Assembly (NCBI RefSeq): GCF_014636635.1
Contig: NZ_BMEO01000006.1
Coordinates: forward strand, 1-64,000
From: Marinicella pacifica
Lineage (GTDB): Bacteria; Pseudomonadota; Gammaproteobacteria; Xanthomonadales; Marinicellaceae
Direction: 5' to 3'
DNA: 64,000 nucleotides
Shown: piece by piece, positions 18,859 to 27,374 of the stretch
How the letters are laid out: every line of letters begins with the position of its first letter
Numbering within the stretch: the stretch's first letter is position 1
Program-made: the position numbers and the translations under genes
Notes under the pieces: generated by a model
The model's database searches: none
Seen by the model: only the letters and a program-made list of their open reading frames with translations
Told to the model about the DNA's origin: nothing

Positions 18859-20357
18859 AGGTCATCAATGTGTCGTTTAAATGCGTGGTCGTGTTGAATG
18901 GGACGGCCCCAGGTACGATTGGTTTCAGCCGGCCATTTATGGGTGGCATCAAGGCCCATTTTTCCACCGAGACGGCTTTGGGGACTGGAAAAATCCAGAT
19001 AATCCACCGGGGTTCGTTCCAGAATAAGGCTGTCTCGGGCCGGGTCGGCACGGGTACTCATGGCCCAAATCACTTGAGACCAATTTCGCACATCGACATC
19101 TTCATCCGTCACAATAATAAATTTGGTATAAGAAAATTGCCGCAGATAAGACCACACCGCCATCATAATGCGTTTAGCATGTCCCGGATACTGTTTGCGG
19201 ATACTGATCACCGCCATGCGATAGGAGCAGGCCGCCGGTGGCAAATAAAAATCCACGATTTCAGGGAACTGGTTTTGTAACAACGGTATAAAAAGTTCAT
19301 TCAGAACCGAGGCCATCACAGACGGTTCATCTTCACCGGGGTGTCCCATATAGCTTGTGTGGTACAGGGGTTTGTCCTGAAAAGTCATGGCTTCGACCGT
19401 AAAAACCGGGAAGTCTTCGACTGAATTGTAAAAACCGGTGTGGTCTCCAAAGGGACCTTCAGCTGCGCTTTCATCCGGCTCGATATAGCCTTCCAAAACA
19501 ATTTCAGCATGGGCCGGAATCTGTAAATGCGCATGAATTACACCCGCTGTCACCTGGGTCTTGGCACCGCGTAACAAACCGGCAAAATGGTATTCACTTA
19601 AGGTATCGGGAATCGGCGACACCGCGGCTAAGGTGGTGATGGGGTCGGCGCCAATCACCACCGACACCGGAAAACGTTCTCCCGGGTTGGTTTGTTTAAA
19701 ATCATTGAAATCTGTGGCGCCACCGCGATGTGCCAGCCAGCGCATAATCAGTTTATTTTTAGCAATCGGTTGTTGCCGGTAAATACCAATGTTCTGGCGT
19801 TTTTGACGGGGTCCCTGGGTTATCACCAGGCCAAAAGTCAAAAGGGCACTGATGTCTTTCGGCCAACAGGTGGGCATTGGTAATAAACCCACATCCACCG
19901 CATCACCTTTAAGCACATGGGTTTGACAGGTCGGTTTGTCAATGATTCGGGGATTGATATAGCTGAGGCGTTTAAATTGTTTCAACAGGCTTTGACTTTG
20001 TTTCAGGTCGGTGGGCAGCTGCGGTGATTGTAAATAAGCCAATTGCCGACCTAGGGTGGTTAATTGCGCTTTATCGGTGACTCCCAATGCCTGTAATACC
20101 CGCTGTTCTGTACCAAATAAATTACCGATGACCGGCATAACGTGACCACTGCTCAGCTTGTTAAATTGCAATGCCGGACCCTGTTGCTTCAGACTTTTAT
20201 GGCTCAGCGCCGTTAATTCATGACGCAAGTCTACGGTTTGATGAATGTGCAATAAATCATCGTTGTCGCTCAGCAATTGAAGAAAATCCCGCAGACTATG
20301 GATATGATCACTGCGGTGAGAATCTAAACTGTGGCTAATCAGGCGATTGAGGTCCAT
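18831..20357 (-). CDS. ubiD: UbiD-family prenyl-hydroxybenzoate decarboxylase
   Basis: The 508-residue protein is a full-length prenylated-FMN-dependent decarboxylase. The family signature EGPFGDHTGFYN and the catalytic region around EYHFAGLLRGAKTQVTAG are present. UbiD removes the carboxyl group of 3-polyprenyl-4-hydroxybenzoate. It needs UbiX for its cofactor, and ubiX is not in the window. It lies inside the ubiU-ubiV-ubiT block, six bases after ubiV and overlapping ubiT, so it is probably induced with the oxygen-independent pathway. It could be the only copy or an anaerobic paralogue. Confidence 0.9.
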   Translation of the reverse strand: MDLNRLISHSLDSHRSDHIHSLRDFLQLLSDNDDLLHIHQTVDLRHELTALSHKSLKQQGPALQFNKLSSGHVMPVIGNLFGTEQRVLQALGVTDKAQLTTLGRQLAYLQSPQLPTDLKQSQSLLKQFKRLSYINPRIIDKPTCQTHVLKGDAVDVGLLPMPTCWPKDISALLTFGLVITQGPRQKRQNIGIYRQQPIAKNKLIMRWLAHRGGATDFNDFKQTNPGERFPVSVVIGADPITTLAAVSPIPDTLSEYHFAGLLRGAKTQVTAGVIHAHLQIPAHAEIVLEGYIEPDESAAEGPFGDHTGFYNSVEDFPVFTVEAMTFQDKPLYHTSYMGHPGEDEPSVMASVLNELFIPLLQNQFPEIVDFYLPPAACSYRMAVISIRKQYPGHAKRIMMAVWSYLRQFSYTKFIIVTDEDVDVRNWSQVIWAMSTRADPARDSLILERTPVDYLDFSSPQSRLGGKMGLDATHKWPAETNRTWGRPIQHDHAFKRHIDDLWTQINKTP

Positions 20358-20363
20358 CAGTGT

Positions 20364-21257
20364 TCAGGCCACCCAGTTTTTTCCGGCTTGTCGGTGCCAG
20401 TAGCCATTGCTGATGGGGTGGATGGTACATTCGGCCAGTTTTTGTTGTCCCTCATCAACACCCATTTGCTGCTTTCTGACCCGGTCAAAAATATCAATCA
20501 CCTCAAAACAGTTATTCTGTTGAGGTGTAATGCGTAATATATCCACCGCGTTGTCGTTGATGGCTTCTAAATGGTTCTGAATCGTGCCAGATTGAGTCTG
20601 GATACCGTTAATCACCAGAAAATCTTTCGCTTCCTGGGTTTTCATGGCCAGTCCATCGGGGTATTGGTCACAGACAAAACCACATTGGTCTTTACTGCGG
20701 TTATGGGTGCGGGCGGTAAAACAACGGGCCGAGTAGGCCAGTGATAATCGGCCCCAAACGGGCAATTCCACTTCGATTCCGGAAAGATCAAAATCGTGTA
20801 ATGCCTGTTGATTATGTTCATGGGGTACCACCCAACGTTGTAAGCCCAGCGATTTAAGCTTATCCAAACTGCGTTGGTTATAAATATTTAAAGAACCACC
20901 AGCGATAAACTCAGGTTTGGTATAACTGGTGCGTAGTTGTAGCGCGGACATGTCATTGGCTTCCACGCCAAAGTCATTTTGTTTGCAGATTTTGGTCATC
21001 ACCGATAATTCAGAGGCGGCTTCCACCAAAGACAGGGTCGACAAGACCACTTCTTTGCCGGCGGCGGTCAAATCCTGGCCAATACTGATCCAGTCACTTA
21101 AACCCAATGCCCGGCGTTTACTGCACACTGTTTCACCCAGATAGACAATATCAATGGGTGAATCGGCCGTTCGACGATAAAAGTCTTCCACTGTGGTTTG
21201 ATCCCAGAAATAGGGGATGGGTGCCAGTGATAATTTTTTATGTATTCTTTGAGTCAT
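20364..21257 (-). CDS. ubiV: Oxygen-independent ubiquinone hydroxylation protein UbiV
   Basis: This is a 297-residue member of the U32 peptidase-like family. Four cysteines (C45, C179, C192 and C196) match the spacing of the [4Fe-4S]-binding cysteines of E. coli UbiV. It forms a heterodimer with UbiU and takes part in the three hydroxylations of the ubiquinone ring without oxygen, with prephenate as the probable oxygen donor. Its start overlaps the ubiU stop by four bases. Confidence 0.93.
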   Translation of the reverse strand: MTQRIHKKLSLAPIPYFWDQTTVEDFYRRTADSPIDIVYLGETVCSKRRALGLSDWISIGQDLTAAGKEVVLSTLSLVEAASELSVMTKICKQNDFGVEANDMSALQLRTSYTKPEFIAGGSLNIYNQRSLDKLKSLGLQRWVVPHEHNQQALHDFDLSGIEVELPVWGRLSLAYSARCFTARTHNRSKDQCGFVCDQYPDGLAMKTQEAKDFLVINGIQTQSGTIQNHLEAINDNAVDILRITPQQNNCFEVIDIFDRVRKQQMGVDEGQQKLAECTIHPISNGYWHRQAGKNWVA

Positions 21258-22249
21258 TGCCAGTTCCGATAATAAGCCCCTAAGGTGGTTTGTTGGCCTT
21301 CGGATAAATCACCCAGGGTTTTATTCCATTGGTCTTTTAACTCATAAGCGTCCGGTTTTTCTAAACAGTCATCAATGGCGGCCCGCATCACTTCAGTCAC
21401 TTGTCTGACATAGGCCGGACTGCGTTGCCGGCCTTCGACCTTAACCGCTACCACACCAATGGTTTTTAATTCGGCTAAAATCGATAAGGTGTTTAAACTG
21501 GTGGGTTCTTCGATGGCATAGCCAATATGATCATTGACCTTATAACGGCCTTTGCAAATCACCGGATAACCCACGGAATCGTCTTTATCCACCCGGTCAA
21601 TCAGAATGCCATTGAGACGGGTTTCTAAATGGTCATCGGTGTTTTTCCACTCGACAAATTCAGCCGGCGAGCAGGCTCCGTGATTGTTTGGACCTAAACC
21701 GGTGGCATAGGACGACAATAAACAGCGGCCTTCAACCATCACACACAAACTGCCGAATCCAAAGACTTCAATGGGCACCTTAGATTGATTCACTAAATGT
21801 GCCACTTGTTTGATTGATAGAACGCGCGGAATAACGGCACGTTTAATATTAAATTGTTCAGCAAAAAAATTCACCGCGGCGGCACTGGTGGCTGAACCTT
21901 GTACGGATAAATGAATGTTTAAATCGGGGTGTTTCTCGCAAGCATAATCCATAACGCCCATATCAGCTAAGATTAGTGCATCGACCTTGAGTTCAGCAGC
22001 GGTATCCACCGCCTGTTGCCAGATATCTAAATCATGGCAATAAGGATAAGTGTTAACAGCTAAAAAGACTTTACAGCCACGACTTTGAGCAAACTCAATG
22101 CCTTGGGTCATCTGTTTTTCAGTGAAATTCAAGCCGGCAAAATGACGGGCATTGGTGGCATTTTGCAGGCCCATATAAACCGCATCGGCACCGGCTTTAA
22201 CCGCGGCTTTTAAAGACGGTAAATTACCCGCCGGACAAACCAATTCCAT
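21254..22249 (-). CDS. ubiU: Oxygen-independent ubiquinone hydroxylation protein UbiU
   Basis: The 331-residue U32-family protein has cysteines C169, C176, C193 and C232, the same positions as the [4Fe-4S] ligands in E. coli UbiU (FGFGSLCVMVEGRC and HGACSPAEF regions). It is the first gene of the ubiU-ubiV-ubiD-ubiT unit. It is preceded by a well-placed FNR/DNR box 57 bases upstream of the start codon. No strong Shine-Dalgarno sequence is visible. Confidence 0.94.
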   Translation of the reverse strand: MELVCPAGNLPSLKAAVKAGADAVYMGLQNATNARHFAGLNFTEKQMTQGIEFAQSRGCKVFLAVNTYPYCHDLDIWQQAVDTAAELKVDALILADMGVMDYACEKHPDLNIHLSVQGSATSAAAVNFFAEQFNIKRAVIPRVLSIKQVAHLVNQSKVPIEVFGFGSLCVMVEGRCLLSSYATGLGPNNHGACSPAEFVEWKNTDDHLETRLNGILIDRVDKDDSVGYPVICKGRYKVNDHIGYAIEEPTSLNTLSILAELKTIGVVAVKVEGRQRSPAYVRQVTEVMRAAIDDCLEKPDAYELKDQWNKTLGDLSEGQQTTLGAYYRNWQ

Positions 22250-22277
22250 AATATGTTCAGATAATAGAGTGCTGAAC

Positions 22278-22319
22278 AGTGTAGATAGGTTAGTTAATAT
22301 TAGCCTTGATGTAGGTCAA
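22278..22319 (-). promoter_or_regulatory. FNR/DNR box and class II promoter of ubiUVDT
   Basis: TTGATGTAGGTCAA at 22306-22319 differs from the nirS box in one spacer base. A -10-like TACACT (22283-22278) lies at the same distance as at nirS, giving a start near 22271 and a leader of about 22 bases. The repeat of sequence and geometry at two promoters supports a shared activator. Confidence 0.72.
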
Positions 22320-22325
22320 TCGCGC

Positions 22326-23519
22326 TTATTGAACAATACAGGTTTCAGGGTTAACGGCTTCATCAGCCCCTTCGGTGAGTCTTTTTTCATACAGATAGGT
22401 GGCGATTTTAGTCAGTCTTGTCAGTTCATCTTCTGCAGTGAACCATAATTCTGAATAGTTTTCATCAAAATAGTCTGCAACAAAATCATTATTTTGGCTG
22501 TAGCTTTTACTGAGGCATTCCGCATACTGTTTAAAGCGCTCATGATTAGCCTGGCTGGCGGCCAGCATATCTTGTTGGTTATTGAGTTCATAAACAGCGA
22601 TATTAATAACATGCCCGATGGCTTTCGTAATAATTGTGTTTCCATGGTTAATCATTGTTTTAGCAATGTATAAACACTCAGCACTGTAATCGGGATTGTT
22701 TTGGCAACTGTCTTTTAAGGGCTTAAACTGTGGTAACGGCAATGCCAATTGCATGCTAATTAGCATGATATAAACTTGAGAATCTGGCATTTTTTCATCC
22801 ATTGTCGGAATGTCTTTTTCACTGAAATCAGTGGTGGCAATGAGATCATTTTTTTCCCGTATTAAAGCCTTTTCAGGGATGGGATTGGTTTTAACATAGT
22901 CTTTAATTAAAGCGATAAATTCAGGTAATAAATAATCGACATGGGTCATCTGTTGGGTACCACTCATGACTTTCAATAAATTAGCGGTTAAATCTTGATT
23001 GTCGGTTTCCAAAGCCAATTGTAATGGTCGTATATAGACACTTAAGTCACTGGGATAAAGTTGCATCTGCTTATCGAGTAAAGCCTGTCGATTACAGTGG
23101 TCATCCAATTCTGATAGAAAACACAAGTTTTCTAAGATTTGAAGTGTTTCAATATTGAGTGTCTCGTTATTAACAAGCTTATTAATATGTTGTCCGTGAT
23201 TTTGATATAACAGTTGTAATGTATCGGGATCAATCTGTGTCGCTTGAGATTGTAAAATGGCGTTGGTTTTGTTTAAGCCAATGGCCTGGGCGTAGGGTTG
23301 TTCGTGATTTAATAAATACTCTGTCAGTTGCATGGTCCATTGGCCAAGTAGTTCCATAGATTCCTGTTCAGCGTCAGTGGGTTTTCGCATTAATTTGTTC
23401 ATTGTTTCAGCAAGCTGCTGAACACTTTCATCTGCTTCTTGTTTCTTAACAGCGGCGGAGTCTTGAGCCACAACGGGCAAGGCGTATAGAAAAATAAGCA
23501 TAAACACAAAGAATTTCAT
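22326..23519 (-). CDS. Exported helical protein of unknown function
   Basis: The 397-residue product has a signal peptide (MKFFVFMLIFLYALPVVAQ) and a mature part that looks almost entirely helical, rich in Q, N, L and D. Cysteines are spread through it and C395 lies three residues from the end (ETCIVQ). The pattern suggests an alpha-solenoid of TPR-like or Sel1-like repeats, but no clear repeat motif was recognised. It ends six bases before the DNR box of ubiU and is oriented the same way, so it is upstream of the ubiquinone genes, not part of their unit. Function unknown. Confidence 0.6.
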   Translation of the reverse strand: MKFFVFMLIFLYALPVVAQDSAAVKKQEADESVQQLAETMNKLMRKPTDAEQESMELLGQWTMQLTEYLLNHEQPYAQAIGLNKTNAILQSQATQIDPDTLQLLYQNHGQHINKLVNNETLNIETLQILENLCFLSELDDHCNRQALLDKQMQLYPSDLSVYIRPLQLALETDNQDLTANLLKVMSGTQQMTHVDYLLPEFIALIKDYVKTNPIPEKALIREKNDLIATTDFSEKDIPTMDEKMPDSQVYIMLISMQLALPLPQFKPLKDSCQNNPDYSAECLYIAKTMINHGNTIITKAIGHVINIAVYELNNQQDMLAASQANHERFKQYAECLSKSYSQNNDFVADYFDENYSELWFTAEDELTRLTKIATYLYEKRLTEGADEAVNPETCIVQ

Positions 23520-23916
23520 AAGCTAGAGCCATATTCGTAATTAAAAAATCAAGCAAATATAATTGCCTAAAAGGTTATAAAAGAAGCATTTGGTTCTTGT
23601 GCGACAAAACAATAAGTTATTGAGTTTAAAACATTTAGCATGAACCGCTTACTCAGTAAATTATATAGCTTGCGGACTTATTATTAAACAATTTTATTCC
23701 CTCGTCAAAAACAAGAGCTTGGGGACTTAGCGAAGCAGTATCAAAAATTTATTAGACTATTAGAGATCCTTCATAAAACAGGATTTCGATAGTGTATAAG
23801 GAGCCCAAGCATTACTGATTTACTGTGGATCACTATCACCGTGCGGACGGCAGCCTGACTCACTGCCGTCCTCGTAAATGCCAGTACGCTGATTATCGAT
23901 TCCGGTGTGCCTGTGT
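23520..23916. other. Gene-free AT-rich spacer
   Basis: This 397-base stretch between two minus-strand genes holds no convincing frame. It contains a 7 bp inverted pair (GCTTGGG near 23713 and CCCAAGC near 23806) about 90 bases apart and a hairpin near the right end. Nothing else was recognised; it may be the scar of past insertions at the edge of the accessory segment. Confidence 0.4.
23845..23871 (-). terminator. Hairpin downstream of the beta-helix protein gene
   Basis: A perfect 9 bp stem (GGACGGCAG with CTGCCGTCC) encloses a nine-base loop 46 bases past the stop codon on the minus strand. No T run follows, so its role as a terminator is uncertain. Confidence 0.45.
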
Positions 23917-26900
23917 TTAATCGAATCCGTTCTTAAAGATGAGGTCAGACGGCGCCTGAACAGCAGATTCCACCGCTCCGATATCGCAATGGGCACCCAG
24001 GGGTCGTGCTGTACCGCGCTGATCAACGATTGCACAGGTGCTGTCATTGCCCGCATCAATGGCGCTGCTGGCAGCGCCGGGCAGCATGGTTAAGGTAAAG
24101 CCGCCATTGTCGGCCAAGGTGCCCAACTGGGGGTCGGCCGTGATGACATTGCTGCAGGCGTTGGTGCCCTGGGCCGAAACGGGACAGCCGCCTTCGACGA
24201 TGCTGTCATTGATTGTGCCATTCGCATCGTTGCCACCCATCTGGGACGTGCCGGCATCCTGCGATGCTGTGTTCTGCCATAGGATGACATTGTTCAGCGT
24301 CGTGTGGCTGTAGCCGTTGTTTCCGTCGCTGTAAATGGCTCCGCCATACTGCGCATTGTTGTTGCTGAACGTGGCATTGGTGAAACTTGGACTGGCATGG
24401 CCGTAATTGTTGCCATTGTTGTACACAGCACCCCCATTTCCGGAAGCAGTGTTGCCGTGAAAGGTGACATTCATCATGGCCGGGTTGGTGGCATAGTTGC
24501 TGCCACTGCCGTAGTTGTAGATGGCACCGCCGTTAACGGCATGGTTAGAACGGAAGGTGGCACTTTGGGCAATGACCGCGCCAACCAGTCCCACATCAGC
24601 ATTGAACAGCGCACCGCCGGAACTGGCGGTGTTGAGATAGAAGTCCACGTTGTGGAACTCCGGCCGGACGGTCGATCCCACCTCACCCAGGCTGTAAACA
24701 GCGCCACCAGCCTGGCCTCCATCATTGGAGTTAAACCGGGTGTTGTTGAATCTGGGGTCCACCCAGCCGGAGGTGCTTGCCTTGTTATATACCGCACCAC
24801 CGAGTTGAATGGCGGAGTTGTCGGAAAAGGTACCGCTAATGAGGTGGGGGGATATGGTGGCTTGATCAGCCTGATTGTAAATTCCACCTCCGTACTCTAT
24901 GGCTTCATTGTTTATGAAATCAAAATTAATCAGCTTCGGGGACAGTCGACCAAATTGAGTGGCCAAATTTGCCATGGCACCACCCTTGATAGCGTAGTTG
25001 TTGTGGAATTCGACGTCCCATAACTGAGGCTCACTTATGACGCCAACCGCGGTATTACACATACCGCCGCCGATGATTGCCGCGTTGTCCTGAATCTTCA
25101 CGTTAATCAGGGTCGGACTACAGTGGCCACCTGAGCCATTGCAGAATACACCGGCCCCGACATTGTTTGGATAATCGTAAATATCGGTCGAACTGAACCC
25201 TTTTTCTACCGTCACATCGGCCAGCACAGTATCCAAATTGATGGGGTTACTGGCGCCATCAAAGACAACAACGTGGTAGCTGTTGTCGGTGTCCGCAGCT
25301 CCGCCGATGTCCCCCGACAGCACTGTTTCATACATGCCATGATTGAGCTTGCGCTGGCCGGGATCGGTTTCGGTGCCGACAAAGTGGCCCAGCACCTCAA
25401 CCCCGGACCGGATCCGGAAGCTGATGCTGCGGTCTGTTCCGGACGAGGGTTTATAGAGACCCATTGCCAGCCACAGTTGCTCGCAGGTGGGATCGTTGAG
25501 TGCGATTTGTATATCCATGGTGCTTGACCAGGTCGAGCCATTGCCTGCAGGCGGTGGATTGGCTGAGACCCGGCACACACCGGCATCACCGGCAACCTCG
25601 ACTGCGCCCATGTCGCAGAGCGTGCTACCATTGTGGTCGCCATCCTGCGGTCGTGACACACCACGCTGGTCCTCAAGGCCACAAACAGGCGCGCCATTGT
25701 CCACAGCCGGACTGCCCACGTCGGGCACACGCACCCGGGTGGGGCTGCGATGTCGACCTAGCGGCCCAAGCATCGGATCGAGCAGCGACAGGTTGCTGCA
25801 GGTATTGCCGTCGCAGCCATGTTGCAAAATACTCCATGAGATGTCTGTGCTGGTGCCTGATCCGTCGTTGCGTATCACCCAGTTGGCAGAACCCGGTGCA
25901 CCGCTCTCGCTGGTGTTATCCCACAGGATCGAATTCTCGATGACAATCTCAACCGGGCTGGGGATGTTTCCAGATTGTTGATGATAATTTTTGTTGTATA
26001 TTGCAGCGCCACCATGGCCTGCGGTGTTGCCGGTAAAGGTGACACTTGACAGGATCATCGCGAGTTGAGAACCGTGTTCCGAATATTGATCTGCCAGGTT
26101 GGCCACTGCACCACCAGATTCAGCGGCGATATTGTTGTGGAATGTCGAGTTACTGATGAACATCTGGAGATTATTTTCAGTATTCTCCTTCAAGCGGGAG
26201 GCGATTACGCCTCCTCGGTAAGCTATGTTTTCTGTTGCGGTGACATTGATTAACTGGGCCGTACTGCTGTAGAAGGTATGCTTTTGTATGTAAACCGCGC
26301 CGCCATCCTTGTCGGCTTCGTTGTTGAGGAACTCGGTATTGGAGATCGTCACGTTGCTGGGCTCCATGATGGCAACGGCACCGCCGTAGAATTCAGCGTA
26401 ATTGTTGACAAAACGCACATTGTTGATGTTCAGCTTACAGCTGCCAAGGCACAAAAGCCCACCGCCCGATTTGTCTTCCTCTTCCGAAGTGTAAGTCGTG
26501 TCGGCTTTGCCATCACGGATTGTTACCCCATCGATTGTCATTACATGAATGGCTGCCGTTACCTCAAGCACATGGTTAACAAATTCGCCGGGTACCAATG
26601 AGGATTCACCGCTTATCACCGTGGCATTAGTTTCCGGATCGGGGTTGCGATCTTCGCGCACTGTTTCTGTACCAACAAACCCCCCATAAATATCCCCTCT
26701 GTACCAGTCGTAACTTCCTTTGTAGACACCCTGTTTCAGCCAGATTTCTTCACATGTATCGTCGCTTAAGGCAGCACTAAACGGCATTGGGTTGTTCCAA
26801 CTGTCGCCGTAGGCTAACACAACATTTGGCGCAACATGGCAAATCCGTGCCTGTAGCGCACCAGTGACAAACAAGCATGCAAAAAACAGCCCGATTAAGA

Positions 26901-27201
26901 AGGCGGGTTGGCGAGGGTAGGCCAACAACGAATGCTTGACAGACTCCTCGCTGCGATGGGTGTCGGATGCACGCCTGCTCGGTGCGATTCCACAGGAATC
27001 TGAAGTTTCTGACATGTTCTGGGGCCAAGAAACGTGTCGAAGCCCTGAGAACTTGGGCAAGTCCTGATTTCGTTTTGCCAAACTGTAATGGGCTCTGCTG
27101 GTTACTTTCAGCCGGATTATGCGTACAGCTGTGGCTGTAACAGCACGAATCAGACCTGTCACACAGTGTCTGAGCTTTAATAAGTAAGATTCAATAAACA
27201 T
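23917..27201 (-). CDS. Large duplicated beta-helix (polymorphic outer-membrane type) surface protein
   Basis: The 1094-residue protein has a hydrophobic export segment only at about residues 98-116 (FLIGLFFACLFVTGALQA), after a long basic N-terminal extension. The first ATG nevertheless has a strong ribosome site (GGAGG seven bases before). The exported part holds two similar halves. Each opens with a CHV/CRV...W...C-E-(E/Q)-(I/L)-W-L segment (about 119 and 546), continues with many GGA-(V/I)-Y-N beta-helix repeats, and ends with CD-(M/I)-GAVE (about 540 and 1080). The C-terminus DLIFKNGFD resembles a short tail seen on exported Xanthomonadales-type proteins. Likely surface-exposed or secreted; ligand unknown. 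Base composition is visibly GC-richer than neighbours, suggesting transfer. Confidence 0.75.
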   Translation of the reverse strand: MFIESYLLKLRHCVTGLIRAVTATAVRIIRLKVTSRAHYSLAKRNQDLPKFSGLRHVSWPQNMSETSDSCGIAPSRRASDTHRSEESVKHSLLAYPRQPAFLIGLFFACLFVTGALQARICHVAPNVVLAYGDSWNNPMPFSAALSDDTCEEIWLKQGVYKGSYDWYRGDIYGGFVGTETVREDRNPDPETNATVISGESSLVPGEFVNHVLEVTAAIHVMTIDGVTIRDGKADTTYTSEEEDKSGGGLLCLGSCKLNINNVRFVNNYAEFYGGAVAIMEPSNVTISNTEFLNNEADKDGGAVYIQKHTFYSSTAQLINVTATENIAYRGGVIASRLKENTENNLQMFISNSTFHNNIAAESGGAVANLADQYSEHGSQLAMILSSVTFTGNTAGHGGAAIYNKNYHQQSGNIPSPVEIVIENSILWDNTSESGAPGSANWVIRNDGSGTSTDISWSILQHGCDGNTCSNLSLLDPMLGPLGRHRSPTRVRVPDVGSPAVDNGAPVCGLEDQRGVSRPQDGDHNGSTLCDMGAVEVAGDAGVCRVSANPPPAGNGSTWSSTMDIQIALNDPTCEQLWLAMGLYKPSSGTDRSISFRIRSGVEVLGHFVGTETDPGQRKLNHGMYETVLSGDIGGAADTDNSYHVVVFDGASNPINLDTVLADVTVEKGFSSTDIYDYPNNVGAGVFCNGSGGHCSPTLINVKIQDNAAIIGGGMCNTAVGVISEPQLWDVEFHNNYAIKGGAMANLATQFGRLSPKLINFDFINNEAIEYGGGIYNQADQATISPHLISGTFSDNSAIQLGGAVYNKASTSGWVDPRFNNTRFNSNDGGQAGGAVYSLGEVGSTVRPEFHNVDFYLNTASSGGALFNADVGLVGAVIAQSATFRSNHAVNGGAIYNYGSGSNYATNPAMMNVTFHGNTASGNGGAVYNNGNNYGHASPSFTNATFSNNNAQYGGAIYSDGNNGYSHTTLNNVILWQNTASQDAGTSQMGGNDANGTINDSIVEGGCPVSAQGTNACSNVITADPQLGTLADNGGFTLTMLPGAASSAIDAGNDSTCAIVDQRGTARPLGAHCDIGAVESAVQAPSDLIFKNGFD

Positions 27202-27374
27202 ATGATTTCCTCCGTTCGCTATATAAGTATTCGTTAAGTTTTGTTTTTATTTACTACATATTTCTTTAATTGATCAATTTATTAACGTAAACGATAGAAT
27301 TGGCTGAAGGAGGACAAAGAATTTAATTTTTTTTGTAGGACCTTGAATCTTTAAACAAAACAATCATTCAAAAT

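Noticed and set aside
18831-20357. UbiD-like protein as an aromatic-degradation decarboxylase
   Set aside because: The family includes such enzymes, but placement between ubiV and ubiT with overlapping frames makes the ubiquinone role much more likely.
24304-25943. Long plus-strand frames (for example 24304-25023 and 25500-25943)
   Set aside because: They are antisense shadows of the GC-richer, repetitive beta-helix gene, with compositions unlike real proteins and no start signals.
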